64,000 nt of DNA from Candidatus Manganitrophus sp. (GCA_028865235.1 CP114561.1:4050001-4114000); one strand, 5' to 3'; counted from the first letter of the stretch, positions 27,856 to 37,456 are shown. A program made the numbers and translations. The notes: a model not told the origin generated them from the sequence alone.

Positions 27856-29373
27856 TTAATCTTTGACCCGGAGAGCGGCGTTCACCGATGCTCCTTCCGC
27901 CTCCTGCAGCGGAATTTTTAGGCGGACGTGGGTTCCTTTTTGGGGAACCCCGTTGATCTCCGTTTCTCCGGCGAGCAGAAGCATCCGCTCGCGTATCCCG
28001 AGAAGGCCGAGTGATTTCGGGTCGGCCATCTCTTCCGGAGTGATTCCTCTCCCGTTGTCTTTGACGTCAATCTGAAGATGGCCCGACTTCTCTTTGATTT
28101 GGATCTGAACGTGTGTGGCGCCGGCGTGGCGGGCGACGTTGGTCATAATTTCCTGAAAGATTCGAAAGACGGCGGTGGTGCGGTCCCGATCGAGGGGAAT
28201 CGTTTGAATCTCCGAGCGGAAGCGGCAGACGAGTCCGGTTCGCTTTTGAAACTCCGACGTTTGCCATCGAATTGCCGCGAGGAGTCCGAGTTCGTCCAGA
28301 ATGCCGGGCCTCAATTCGGTCGCGATTTTTTGGACGCTCTTAATCGCGGCGTCGACCAAGTCCAATGTCGATTTGATCTTCTCCCCTAAAGCCGGTTTGT
28401 CCTCGGTGCGGTGACCCTCCGATTTGGAGAGGCCCTTTTGCAGATGACAGAGCTCGTATTTGATGCCGGTGAAGAGCTGGCCTAATTCATCATGGATCTC
28501 GCGTGCGATCCAGGTTCTCTCCTTTTCCCGAATTGAATCGAGACGGGCGGCGAGGTCCCGCAGCTGCTGACGAGACGCCTTCAGTTTCTCGTCGGCCCGT
28601 TTCTGCTCGGTGACATCATCGGTGATTCCTGAGATCCGATAAATTTCGCCCCTCTCATTCCGAGTCGGGAAGGCGCGGTCCCGAATCCAGCGGACCGAAC
28701 CGTCGGGGTGAAAAATCCGGTATTCGAGATCGTAGAATTGAGACGGGAGTTTTTTCAAGGCGGCGATGACCCGATCCCGGTCGTCAGGATAGATCCACTC
28801 AATGAACGATTCCGGATTTTCGAAGAGCTCTCGGCGATTTCGGCCCCAGATTCTTTCATAGGAGGGGCTAACATACATTACCTTGTTGGTCGCGAAAGTC
28901 TTCATCCAGAAAACTTGTTCGATGCTCTCGGCCAACTGTCGGAAGCGCTCCTCACTCTGCTGAAGGGCGAACTCGGCCTGCCGGTGTTCGCTCCTGCGAA
29001 CCGCTTCTTGCCGCTCCCGTTCAATCGCCGGACTCAGCCTGGATAGGTTGTCTTTCATCATGTAGTCGTGAGCGCCGGCCTTCATGGCGGCCACCGCGAT
29101 CTCTTCTCCAATGCTGCCGGAAATGATGATGAAGGGGAGGTCCAACCCGGCATCCTTCATCAGGCGCATCGCCTTGAGCGCATCGAAGCGGGGCATGAAA
29201 TAGTCGGCGAGAATCACATCCCAGCGCTTTTTCAGCAGCGCTTCTTTCATCTCTTCCGGGGTCTCCACCCGTTGATAGGTCGGCTGATAGCCGCGCTCTT
29301 CCAGCGCCTCTACGACCAATCGGGTGTCGTCTTCCGAATCCTCGACGATCAATACCTGAAGCGATGTCTTCAT
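27856..29373 (-). CDS. Receiver-PAS-HisKA_3 histidine kinase
   Basis: 505 residues: receiver 1-125 (VILADYFMPRFDALK), a PAS_3 domain at about 150-265 (WMKTFATNKVMYVSPSYERI), coiled coil, then a NarL-type dimerisation box (REIHDELGQLFTGIKYELCHL) and an ATPase ending SLGLLGIRERMLLLAGETEI. It is a paralogue of the kinase at 22742, with an added PAS domain. Its start codon overlaps the stop of a decayed receiver (ATGA), the same order as in the first module. Output regulator is not in the window. Confidence 0.88.
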   Translation of the reverse strand: MKTSLQVLIVEDSEDDTRLVVEALEERGYQPTYQRVETPEEMKEALLKKRWDVILADYFMPRFDALKAMRLMKDAGLDLPFIIISGSIGEEIAVAAMKAGAHDYMMKDNLSRLSPAIERERQEAVRRSEHRQAEFALQQSEERFRQLAESIEQVFWMKTFATNKVMYVSPSYERIWGRNRRELFENPESFIEWIYPDDRDRVIAALKKLPSQFYDLEYRIFHPDGSVRWIRDRAFPTRNERGEIYRISGITDDVTEQKRADEKLKASRQQLRDLAARLDSIREKERTWIAREIHDELGQLFTGIKYELCHLQKGLSKSEGHRTEDKPALGEKIKSTLDLVDAAIKSVQKIATELRPGILDELGLLAAIRWQTSEFQKRTGLVCRFRSEIQTIPLDRDRTTAVFRIFQEIMTNVARHAGATHVQIQIKEKSGHLQIDVKDNGRGITPEEMADPKSLGLLGIRERMLLLAGETEINGVPQKGTHVRLKIPLQEAEGASVNAALRVKD

Positions 29374-29513
29374 TTTTTATCTCCTCGGAGGGGTTCGTTT
29401 AACAAAAGCCGATAAAGGCCGAGTTGCTTGACTGCATCGGTGAACTGTCGAAAGCGGATCGGCATTTCGTCGGCGGGATTGTCTTCGACAAGCAGAATCG
29501 TTTCTTTAAGCAT
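29370..29513 (-). pseudogene. Response-regulator remnant with internal deletion
   Basis: The minus strand from the ATG at 29513 encodes 47 residues: a receiver start (MLKETILLVEDNPADE) joined directly to a receiver end (RQFTDAVKQLGLYRLLLNEP). These match the first about 16 and last about 30 residues of the Rcp1-like receiver at 23848-24288. The phospho-acceptor Asp, the Thr and the conserved Lys are missing, so it cannot work as a receiver. Its position between a HisKA PAS kinase and a receiver-HisKA_3 kinase is the same as that of the intact copy. It is a deletion derivative of the duplicated gene. Confidence 0.8.
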
Positions 29514-29597
29514 ATGACCTTTATGATGGTCGATTGATTGTTATTTCAGCCGCGGCGAAAGCCACACAAAAAAGATCCGCATCTCCCGATGGGTTTC

Positions 29598-31832
29598 TCA
29601 CATTGTAAAATAAAAGGTCGCTCCTCCCTCCACTTCCCCTTCGGCCCAGATCTGTCCGCCGTGTCGATCAATGATCCGCTGAACGGTGGCGAGACCGATT
29701 CCCGTTCCTACGAACTCCTTCGCGTTGTGAAGCCGTCTAAAGGGGTTGAACAGCTTTTCGGCGTAAGCCATATCGAATCCCGCCCCGTCGTCCCGGATGA
29801 AGTAGACCTTTTTGCCGTCGCGTTCGACTGCGCCGAGTTCGATGGTTGCGGTCGGATGTTTGGAGGTGAACTTCCATGCGTTTCCCATCAAGTTCTCCAG
29901 AACGATCTTCAGGAGGCGCGGGTCGGCTGAAACCGTTAGATTCTCCCGGATAAGGAAAGTCGCCTTCCGTTCCGGCTCGGACCGTTGAAGCTCCGCCGCG
30001 ATCGACCTGGCGAGGAGGGTCAGATCGGCCGGCTCTTTGCGCATTTCACTTCGAGTGACTCGGGAGAGGTTGAGGAGATCTTCGATCAGCTCCCCCATCC
30101 GCCGGCCGGCCGCGTCGATCCGTTGAAGAAAGTCCTTCCCCTGGGGGTCGAGCCGATCCGGGTATTGGATCATCAGGACCCGGCTGAAGCCCACGATCGC
30201 CCGCAGCGGCGCCCGCAGGTCGTGTGAAACGGAGTAGCTAAACGTCTCCAGCTCCCGGTTGGCCGTTTCGAGCTCGGCGGTCCGCTCCGCGACCCGCTTT
30301 TCCAGATCGGTGTTCAATTTTTTAATCTCTTCTTCGACCCTTTTCCGCTCGGTGATGTCGACTCCGGAAGGGACCAAATTAATGACGTTTCCCGTCGCGT
30401 CAAACATCGGCGCAAGTCCGAAGTCGATGGTGATGAATTGCTCTCCTTGGATTCGGATCGCAACGTCGTAGCGGACCGTTTCTCCTCCGGCCGCGCGGCG
30501 GATCGCGTCGCGCAGTTGCGCCTGGATTTGGGCCGAATAGGACCACCAGCGGGCTTTTTCAAAGGGTCGTCCCAACACCTCTTCCGCGCGGAGCCCTGCG
30601 GCATCCAGGGCCGCCCGGTTGACCTCCCTGAGGAGACCGTCGGGTGTTAAGACGCCGGCAAAAAAGATCAGGCTGTTCATGACATCCCGAAGATGCTGCT
30701 CGCTGCGGCGGATCGCCTGCTCCGCCTTTCTCTGCTCGGTGATGTCCTGGTTGACGACGAGGGCGCCGATAATCCTGCGGCCTTCATCGAAAAGGGGAAC
30801 GGCGGAGTTTAGGATGGTCTTCCGTTTTCCGTCGAATGATTCGATGTCGATCACCTCATTGAGCGAGCTTTCTCCTCTTTGGACGGCGCCGACGGCGGCC
30901 CATTCCTCCGGCCCGATCCGCTCTCCGGTTTCAGCCCACCAGCCCTTGTATTCGCCGTATTGCTCGATGCCGACATATTTCGCGCCGGCCCATATCTCCC
31001 GGCCGGCCTGATTCGAGAGGATAATGTTTCCCGTTTCGTCGGTGACCCACACGCCGACCGGGAGCGTGTTCACGATATCGGCCAGCCGTTTTTCATGTCG
31101 GCGAATTCGCTCTTCCGCCCGCTTGCGCTCGACGATCTCGTTTTTCAATGCTTCATTGGCGGCTATCAGTTCTCTCGTCCGTTCGATGACGCGTTGTTCG
31201 AGTGTATCATTCAGCCTCTTTATCTCCGCTTTGGCTTCCTTCATCTCCGGAGTTTCGACCATCTCCCAATCCCCTTTGCGCCTTGCGACGGTAAACTGGT
31301 GGGCGCGCGCCACATCGAGAATTTCGGCCGCTCCGCTCGCCGCGAGCGGATAGGTGCAAAAGATGATCATCTGTTTATCGGCGACGAATGTGTTGAGTCC
31401 TTTTTCATATTCGGAAAAACTTTTCCAGTCGTGTCTTTGGATCCATGACCCGTCCCCGGTGAATCTCAACCCGTCATAGCCTCTGGATAAGGATTGGTCG
31501 ATCTTCTCGTCGCAGCCGTTCATCACTTTCGTCAGATTGAGCGCGTTTTCCTCAAGATACCATCGATCGTGGGGAACTATTTCTATGTTTCGCTCCGTCA
31601 GGTGTCGATCAAGGTCGGGAACGGCTTGACGCAACTTGCTTTTGATTTCCTCTTCCGTCAGGGGCCGGGAGAAGACCCACAGACAGAGCTCGTTGTTTTC
31701 CAGCCCGGTCTTGAAAAAGGGAACGAGGGTATGCAGTAGATCCTCTTTCGATTCGTAGAAAGAGCAAAAGTGCGTTCCCCACGGCATGTCGCCGACAGGA
31801 TCGATTCCGGTTTTCCTCATCGTTCGCTTCAT
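29598..31832 (-). CDS. MEDS-domain PAS histidine kinase
   Basis: 744 residues from the ATG at 31832 (after GGAGCCGCA; a TTG at 31907 is an alternative). Residues about 10-180 form a MEDS/DcmR-type sensory domain (MPWGTHFCSFYESKEDLL, then LCLWVFSRPLTEEE). After a coiled coil come two PAS domains (LPVGVWVTDETGNIILSN; EVNRAALDAAGLRAEEVL). A HisKA with SYSVSHDLRAPLRAIVGFS and an HATPase with GTGIGLATVQRIIDRHGG follow. MEDS domains were described from dichloromethane and methanogen regulators and are thought to sense small organics. It is a cytoplasmic protein, lying 72 bases downstream of the DUF4118 kinase. Confidence 0.87.
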   Translation of the reverse strand: MKRTMRKTGIDPVGDMPWGTHFCSFYESKEDLLHTLVPFFKTGLENNELCLWVFSRPLTEEEIKSKLRQAVPDLDRHLTERNIEIVPHDRWYLEENALNLTKVMNGCDEKIDQSLSRGYDGLRFTGDGSWIQRHDWKSFSEYEKGLNTFVADKQMIIFCTYPLAASGAAEILDVARAHQFTVARRKGDWEMVETPEMKEAKAEIKRLNDTLEQRVIERTRELIAANEALKNEIVERKRAEERIRRHEKRLADIVNTLPVGVWVTDETGNIILSNQAGREIWAGAKYVGIEQYGEYKGWWAETGERIGPEEWAAVGAVQRGESSLNEVIDIESFDGKRKTILNSAVPLFDEGRRIIGALVVNQDITEQRKAEQAIRRSEQHLRDVMNSLIFFAGVLTPDGLLREVNRAALDAAGLRAEEVLGRPFEKARWWSYSAQIQAQLRDAIRRAAGGETVRYDVAIRIQGEQFITIDFGLAPMFDATGNVINLVPSGVDITERKRVEEEIKKLNTDLEKRVAERTAELETANRELETFSYSVSHDLRAPLRAIVGFSRVLMIQYPDRLDPQGKDFLQRIDAAGRRMGELIEDLLNLSRVTRSEMRKEPADLTLLARSIAAELQRSEPERKATFLIRENLTVSADPRLLKIVLENLMGNAWKFTSKHPTATIELGAVERDGKKVYFIRDDGAGFDMAYAEKLFNPFRRLHNAKEFVGTGIGLATVQRIIDRHGGQIWAEGEVEGGATFYFTM

Positions 31833-31903
31833 TGCGGCTCCTTCGGTTGCGATCTCATCTGCGGCAAAAAACGGACTTGTGAAATCCACCTTTACCTGAC
31901 TTC

Positions 31904-34900
31904 TCAAAGCGTGAAGTAAAAGGTCGCTCCCTTTTCCACCTCTCCTTCGGCCCAGACTTTTCCACCGTGGCGATGGATAATCCGCTGGACGGTTGCGAGT
32001 CCGATCCCCGTTCCTGCAAACTCGTTCAGGCTATGAAGGCGTTTGAACGGACCGAACAATTTGTCGGCATAAGCCATGTCGAACCCCGCCCCGTTGTCTC
32101 GGATAAAGTAGACCGGTTTTCCATTTTTTTCGATCCGGCCGAATTCGACGGTCGCGGTCGGCTGCTTGGAAGTAAATTTCCAGGCATTTCCCAAAAGATT
32201 TTCCAGGACGATCTTCAAGAGGCGCGGGTCGGCTGACGTTTTTAGATCATCCTGAATGAGAAAGGTGAGCTTCCGCTCCGGTTCGGCCTGTTGCAGCTCC
32301 GCCGCAATCGATCGCGCCAGAAGGGTTAGGTCCACCGGTTCTCTGCGCATTTCACTTCGAGTGACGCGAGAGAGATTCAGCAGGTCTTCAATCAATTCTC
32401 CCATCCGCCGGCTGGCGGCATCGACCCGTTGAAGAAAGTCCTTCCCCTGGGGGTCCAGCCGGTCGAGATATTTGGCCAGGAGGACCCGGCTGAAGCCGCT
32501 GATCCCCCGCAGCGGCGCCCGTAAATCGTGAGAGACGGAGTAGCTGAACGACTCCAATTCTTTGTTGGCCGTTTCGAGTTGGGCGGTCCGCTCCGCGACC
32601 CGCCGCTCCAAATCGACATTCAGCTTTTTGATCTCCTTTTCGGCCCGCTTTCGTTCGGTCATGTCGGTCATGGCGCCGATCATCCTGATCGCCTTTCCCT
32701 GCTCGTCACGAACGACGTAACCGTGATCGAGAATGGTCGCGTCACTTCCATCGGCGCGGCGAAACCGATACTCGTCCGACCAGAATTGCTTTCCCTCTTC
32801 GATTGCTGCGTGGATACTCGCGGCAATTCGCTCTTTGTCTTCCGGATGGAGCCGGTTTTTCCACGACGCGATCCCGGGCTCGATCTCTTCGGGTCTATAG
32901 CCGAACAGGGTTTTGAAGTTTTCGTTCCACCAAACGGTATTCGCGATTAAATCCCAATCCCAAATGACGTCGTGGGTGGCGCGGGTGGCGAGTTGAAAGC
33001 GCTCTTCACTCTTTCGGATCGCTTCCTCCGCCTGTTTCCGCTCGGTGATGTCCTGCAAAATACAAGCGGCCCGATCGATCCCCTTGGGACCTTGAATGGG
33101 AAAATACTGGATGAAGAGATCTCTTTCACCCAGTTGCGGGTAGGCGTATCTCAGCTCGTATTTGACGACGTTCCCTTGAAAACACTCATCCAGTTTTTTC
33201 TTGGCGACCTTTTCGAAAACATCCTTATTCAAGAGTTCATGGACGAAATGTCCTACGAGTTCGTCTCTTGTCAGGCCCCGGTAGGCAAGGAACGCGCGAT
33301 TCGCGATCACGTAGCGGTAGTTCCGGTCGACCACCACGATCATCTCTTCCAACCCCTCCATCGCCTTTTCGTATTCCCGCAGCCGTTCTTCAGCCTGTTT
33401 GCGCTCGGTGATGTCGACGACCACGCCGATCATCCGGACGGGCCGGCCGCCGTCGTCGAAGAAAGGCTCCCCCTGGCCGGCAATCCAACGGATGCTGCCG
33501 TCGAGCCGGATAATCCGAAACTCATGTTGGTAAATGCGGTGTTCGGAAACAGCCTGCGCTATCGCCTGATTGAGATCCTCTCGGTCTTCGGGGTGCAATT
33601 GCGCGTCGAATTCCGCATAGGTCCCCTTGAAGACGCCGGGCGCCAACCCCCACAATTCCTCGTGCCTGGAGGACCAGACGATTTTCCCCGTGACCATGTT
33701 CCAGTCCCAGGTTCCGATCCGGCCCGCCTGCAACGCGAGCCGCAGCCGCGCTTCGGCCTCCTGAAGCGCCCCCTCCGCCCTCCGGCGCACATCGATTTCT
33801 GCTAAGAGGGTTTCGTTGGCTGCGGACAGCTCCGCGGTTCGCTCCGCGACCAGCTGTTCCAACTCGGCGCGCGACCGCCTGAGCACTTCTTCGGCTTGCT
33901 TCTGAGCGGTGATGTCGTGCATCGTCGAGAGCAGATACTTCTCTGCGCCCAATTCAACGACGTCGATATTGTAGGAGACGACGAGCCGGGCGCCGGATTT
34001 GGTGTAGAAGGAGGCTTCCATATTACGAACCGAGCCTTTCTGCTGAAGCTCGGCAAACAGGCGCGTTCTGCCGTCGGGGTTTTGATTAATGCCGAGTTCG
34101 AGGCTGGTCCTGCCGACTGCCTCTTGTTTGGAGTAGCCGTACATTTTCACCCATGCCTCGTTGACGTCGACAATAACCCCTTCAGGCAGTCTGGCCAATG
34201 CAATGGCGAAGGCCGCTTTGTCATAGATGACGGAGAATTTCTGTTCGCTCTCGCGCAGCGCCCTCTCCATCTGCTTGCGTTGGGTCACGTCGACCGCAGT
34301 GCCTGCGAGAAGCTTGGCTCGGCCCGCCTCGTCCAAAAGCACGTCGGCCCGATCTTCAATCCAGACCACCGACCCGTTGTCCGGGCGGATAATCCGGTAT
34401 TCCATGACGTAGGCGCCTCCCTGACGGGTCGCTTGCTCGATGGTGGCTCGGTGCCGCTGTCGGTCTTCCGGGTGAGCCAGCGCGAAACCTTCTTCGGATT
34501 TCGTAAGCGGCGGCCGGCCGAAGATCCCCGCAAAGTCGCCCCTCGTCTTCATCACGTTGGAGACGGGGTCCCAGAAAAAAGAGACCATGCGGGCGGCGCG
34601 AAGCGCGATCTCCAACTGATGCTCGCTTTGCCGCAGGACCTCCTCGGCCCGGGCCTGTTCCTGCCGCCGTAGCGCCTCTTCCGCCCGCTGAAGATCCGTA
34701 AACGCTTTCTCTGCCAGGCGTCTTGAGCGATGCAGCGCCTCGTTGAGCACGCTGAGAAGGATCCCCGCGAGAATGAACGTCGCCCACATCGTCTTGTTGA
34801 TTCCCGATTTGATGGAGAAGGTATAGATCGGTTCCATGAGAAAGTAATTCACGAAGAAGGCCGACAACGCGGTGGATAACAGCCCCGGCCCCAGTCCCCC

Positions 34901-35098
34901 CAGGTAGGCGCTGATGATGATTGGAATCAGAAATAGAAAGGGCGTTGGACGATCGGCCGGGATGAATCCAATGGTCAAGCGGACGAACAGTGTCGCGGTC
35001 GCGAGGGCCGCCGCAGCCCCGTATGTTAACCATAACGGCACCCGCTTCGGGACGGGTGACCGAGGGAGGTTTTCAGAATTGTTGATCGGGTGACTCAT
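31904..35098 (-). CDS. DUF4118 multi-PAS histidine kinase
   Basis: 1064 residues. The N-terminus has four hydrophobic helices of the KdpD-like DUF4118 type (PFLFLIPIIISAYLGGLGPG) and a coiled coil. About five PAS/PAC units follow, among them SFFWDPVSNVMKTRGDF, GTWDWNMVTGKIVWSSR and VIWDWDLIANTVWWNE. The HisKA domain has the phospho-His in SYSVSHDLRAPLRGISGFS and the HATPase has GTGIGLATVQRIIHRHGG. It is intact and closely related to the kinase at 24298. It begins the minus-strand kinase run, and no receiver follows it directly. Ligands are unknown. Confidence 0.9.
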   Translation of the reverse strand: MSHPINNSENLPRSPVPKRVPLWLTYGAAAALATATLFVRLTIGFIPADRPTPFLFLIPIIISAYLGGLGPGLLSTALSAFFVNYFLMEPIYTFSIKSGINKTMWATFILAGILLSVLNEALHRSRRLAEKAFTDLQRAEEALRRQEQARAEEVLRQSEHQLEIALRAARMVSFFWDPVSNVMKTRGDFAGIFGRPPLTKSEEGFALAHPEDRQRHRATIEQATRQGGAYVMEYRIIRPDNGSVVWIEDRADVLLDEAGRAKLLAGTAVDVTQRKQMERALRESEQKFSVIYDKAAFAIALARLPEGVIVDVNEAWVKMYGYSKQEAVGRTSLELGINQNPDGRTRLFAELQQKGSVRNMEASFYTKSGARLVVSYNIDVVELGAEKYLLSTMHDITAQKQAEEVLRRSRAELEQLVAERTAELSAANETLLAEIDVRRRAEGALQEAEARLRLALQAGRIGTWDWNMVTGKIVWSSRHEELWGLAPGVFKGTYAEFDAQLHPEDREDLNQAIAQAVSEHRIYQHEFRIIRLDGSIRWIAGQGEPFFDDGGRPVRMIGVVVDITERKQAEERLREYEKAMEGLEEMIVVVDRNYRYVIANRAFLAYRGLTRDELVGHFVHELLNKDVFEKVAKKKLDECFQGNVVKYELRYAYPQLGERDLFIQYFPIQGPKGIDRAACILQDITERKQAEEAIRKSEERFQLATRATHDVIWDWDLIANTVWWNENFKTLFGYRPEEIEPGIASWKNRLHPEDKERIAASIHAAIEEGKQFWSDEYRFRRADGSDATILDHGYVVRDEQGKAIRMIGAMTDMTERKRAEKEIKKLNVDLERRVAERTAQLETANKELESFSYSVSHDLRAPLRGISGFSRVLLAKYLDRLDPQGKDFLQRVDAASRRMGELIEDLLNLSRVTRSEMRREPVDLTLLARSIAAELQQAEPERKLTFLIQDDLKTSADPRLLKIVLENLLGNAWKFTSKQPTATVEFGRIEKNGKPVYFIRDNGAGFDMAYADKLFGPFKRLHSLNEFAGTGIGLATVQRIIHRHGGKVWAEGEVEKGATFYFTL

Positions 35099-35479
35099 CG
35101 AATCTTCCGAAAAGTCTGAGTAGGAATCTTGCTAAACTCATTGATTTTCGTCCGGCCGTCCCCCTTATACCGGAGACGCTGGGAGCATCCTTCGAACTCG
35201 AATAGCAACAACATCGGCTATTTTACTTTTCTTTTTCTCGATTTTTTTGGAGATGGTGTCGTTAGGATCAACGGTTCCCGCATCGGTCGATCTTAATGCA
35301 TCGATGCCGCGGTTTTCAGAATTTCCTCATGCCTTCAGTTGCAGAGTGTGGTCGTGATAATGGGGCAAGTTTTTTTCCCCGAGATGTTTTGCCGCGCGCC
35401 AATGCATCGGCCCTTGCCGAAAGGGAAGGAGGTATTTAAATATAATCTAGTATAATCGCAGGGCTAAAGCAAGCTTTCC
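35099..35479. other. 381-base intergenic region
   Basis: No coding potential was seen. It contains T-rich tracts (35221-35250), a short direct repeat TATAATCTAG/TATAATCGCA at 35441-35460, and no -35/-10 pair of convincing spacing for the kinase on the minus strand. A regulatory role for the kinase block is possible but not demonstrable. Confidence 0.4.
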
Positions 35480-36282
35480 TTAAGTTAAGACGAAACGGCT
35501 GACCGCCTCCGCAACCTCTTTCGGCTTGTCCATCTGAGGAAGATGCCCGCAGTCGGAGAGGGTGGTCAACTGACTGTTCGGGAGGCGTTGCCTGAGTCGG
35601 TGCGCATGATCAATCGTCAGCCAGCGGTCGTTTTCGCCCCAAAGGATGAGGACCGGCTGCTGAATTCGGGGAAGCAGTGCGTCGATCTCCCGCATCGTTT
35701 CGGTGGAGATTCCCTGAAGGAATCGGAAGAGATCTCTCCGCTGCCGCAATGTCGCGAAGGGGGTGATGACCCGCTCGACCAATACATCGGTGAGGAGACG
35801 GGGATCATGGAGGGAGCGCGAGAAGAGGGCCCGGGCGCATCGCCTTAAAACAGGCTTATTCAGGAGATAGGGGAGGAGTGTTCCGAGAATCCGGCTCCGG
35901 GCCACCTCCGCCGCGACCGGGGGAGAGGGGAAGCCGTAGGGATTGATCAAAACAATTTTATCGACCCGCTCCGGATGTCTCCCGGCGACGCCCAGGGCGA
36001 TGCCCCCCCCATCGAGCTTCCGACGATCGAGGTCTTCTCGATCCCCTTCGAATCGAGAAAGGCGACGACCGCCTCGATCATCCCCGAAAGACTCTCCCTC
36101 CATTCTTCGGGAAGAGGGCTCTTCCCGAACCCCGGCAGATCGATCGCGCAGAGTTTGAATTGATCCGATAGAAGCGGGGTCAACCGCTCCCACGTTTCGA
36201 GCAGGTCGAAGAGACCATGAATGAAGAGCAGCGGCGGGCCGGCGCCGGTTTCAAGGCAATGAAGTCGATTGAGTGGGTCCAT
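35480..36282 (-). CDS. Alpha/beta-fold hydrolase (one frameshift)
   Basis: 267 residues after repair. The oxyanion region is in LLFIHGLFDLLETWERL, the nucleophile elbow is GSSMGG (Ser), the acid is in LILWGENDRWL and the catalytic His is in LSDCGHLPQMDKP. The frame breaks in the eight-base C run at 36003-36010 (G8 on the coding strand); a ninth base gives SSMGGGIALGVAGRHPERV and the full protein. It resembles esterase/lyase-type hydrolases, but substrate cannot be read. No ribosome site precedes the start. Confidence 0.85.
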
Positions 36283-36317
36283 GGCGTCATTGACCAGGTG
36301 AGTTGTTCTTTTTCGGA

Positions 36318-36346
36318 ACTATATCAGATCAAGCCGATATTTTGAA
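36318..36346 (-). promoter_or_regulatory. Putative promoter of the hydrolase gene
   Basis: Minus strand TTCAAA (36346-36341), 17 bases, TATAGT (36323-36318), about 35 bases ahead of the start codon at 36282. The -35 box is weak. Confidence 0.4.
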
Positions 36347-36421
36347 GGTGACTCCGCCTCCCTTGTGATCCATTCCGGAATTAGCCTAAAATATTAAAAG
36401 GGAATGATTGGAGGAAGAACG

Positions 36422-36775
36422 ATGAAGAAGATTTATTCAGGTTGGCTGCTGATCACGCTGGTGATCATCCTTTTCTCAGGGTTCGGATGTGCCTCCATTC
36501 GGAAAGAGAAAGTGATCCCCGTCCCCATTTCGGAGATCCAAGGCCATCCGCGCGAATGGGTCGGCAAAACAGTCCAGGTCTCCGGAGAGGTCAAGGAGGC
36601 CTTCTCTTTGGTTCTTTATAAATACTTCATTGTGAAAGATAAAACCGGTGAAATCAGGGTAGTCACCTCAAAGCCGCTTCCACGAAAGGGAGAGCAGATC
36701 AGGGTGGAAGGAAAAGTAGAGGAGGGCTTCGCGATCGGGAGCGATCCGCAAACCGTTATTAAGGAGAAAGGTTAG
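36422..36775 (+). CDS. Small putative lipoprotein with OB-fold-like domain
   Basis: 117 residues. An N-terminal MKK and a hydrophobic stretch end in LFSGFGCAS, a possible but imperfect lipobox with Cys near 25. The rest (WVGKTVQVSGEVKEAF, FIVKDKTGEIRVVTSK, GEQIRVEGKVEEGF) reads as a five-stranded OB-fold like those in periplasmic tOB/BOF proteins. The ATG at 36422 follows GGAGGAAG; an earlier ATG (36404) lacks a site. It precedes the SPFH cluster on the same strand, but a separate promoter lies between. Function unknown. Confidence 0.7.
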   Translation: MKKIYSGWLLITLVIILFSGFGCASIRKEKVIPVPISEIQGHPREWVGKTVQVSGEVKEAFSLVLYKYFIVKDKTGEIRVVTSKPLPRKGEQIRVEGKVEEGFAIGSDPQTVIKEKG

Positions 36776-36815
36776 GTTTTTAACGGCCCGATCTCCAACC
36801 GAATCGGCGCTGACC

Positions 36816-36843
36816 TTGACAGACCCGAAACATCTGGTACCCT
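36816..36843 (+). promoter_or_regulatory. Promoter of the SPFH/zinc-ribbon cluster
   Basis: A consensus TTGACA at 36816-36821, 16 bases, TACCCT at 36838-36843. Transcription would begin near 36850, about 100 bases before the ATG at 36953. Confidence 0.5.
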
Positions 36844-36952
36844 TTCATCATAATACTCGGGCGGCATGAAGGAGGCCTCGATTCACCTGCCTTCCTCACC
36901 TCAGGCCGTCCCACTCCGGACGAAAATCGCACGACAAAACGAGAGAAGCAAT

Positions 36953-37447
36953 ATGAAGCTGGCACGGCATCTGAAGCGCTTTGCGAGGGTTGTTCCCGGC
37001 GTCGCCGGATATCAAAATATGGAGGACCTGCGGGAGACCGATCGAATGATTCGCGTGCGCCTTGCCGAGGATCTCAGGGAAGGGGAACGTGACATTGAAG
37101 GGATAAAACGGCGATTGATAGAGAAAAAAGAGCTTTCCTTTCTCCCCGCGCTCGATTACCTGACGGCGAAAATGGATAAGTTAAGTAACGTGATGAGATA
37201 TGCCGGCCAAGGTTACCGTGGGTTCTTCGACCCATTTCCGGTCGATCGGGAAAAGCTGGAACAGCTCTATGCGTTTGATCTCACCCTGTTTGATGAAGTT
37301 CAGGCGATACAAGAGCGGGTCCATGCGTTGGAGGAGATTGCCGATGATCTCTCCGCGCTCAAAGAAGCGATCCATGCCTTTGATGAGGCCCTGGACGGGT
37401 TGGAGAAGATCTTTTCAACCCGCTGCAATCTCTACACGATCCATTAG
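36953..37447 (+). CDS. Coiled-coil protein of the SPFH cluster, function unknown
   Basis: 164 residues, soluble, almost wholly helical by composition. There is a basic N-terminus (KLARHLKRFARVVPG), a charged middle (DLREGERDIEGIKRRLIEKK), a short loop GYRGFFDPFPVD, and a heptad-like C-terminus (EVQAIQERVHALEEIADDL). I do not recognise a named family. The ATG at 36953 follows GAGAGAAG; an upstream in-frame ATG at 36866 has no site. It sits ten bases before the SPFH gene and is probably co-expressed. By position it could play the part PspA-like coiled-coil proteins have in related clusters, which is inference only. Confidence 0.65.
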   Translation: MKLARHLKRFARVVPGVAGYQNMEDLRETDRMIRVRLAEDLREGERDIEGIKRRLIEKKELSFLPALDYLTAKMDKLSNVMRYAGQGYRGFFDPFPVDREKLEQLYAFDLTLFDEVQAIQERVHALEEIADDLSALKEAIHAFDEALDGLEKIFSTRCNLYTIH

Positions 37448-37456
37448 GAGGCGATG

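Noticed and set aside
35441..35460. Tandem TATAATC boxes as a plus-strand promoter
   Set aside because: No -35 box at proper distance and no plus-strand gene within 900 bases; left as an unexplained direct repeat.
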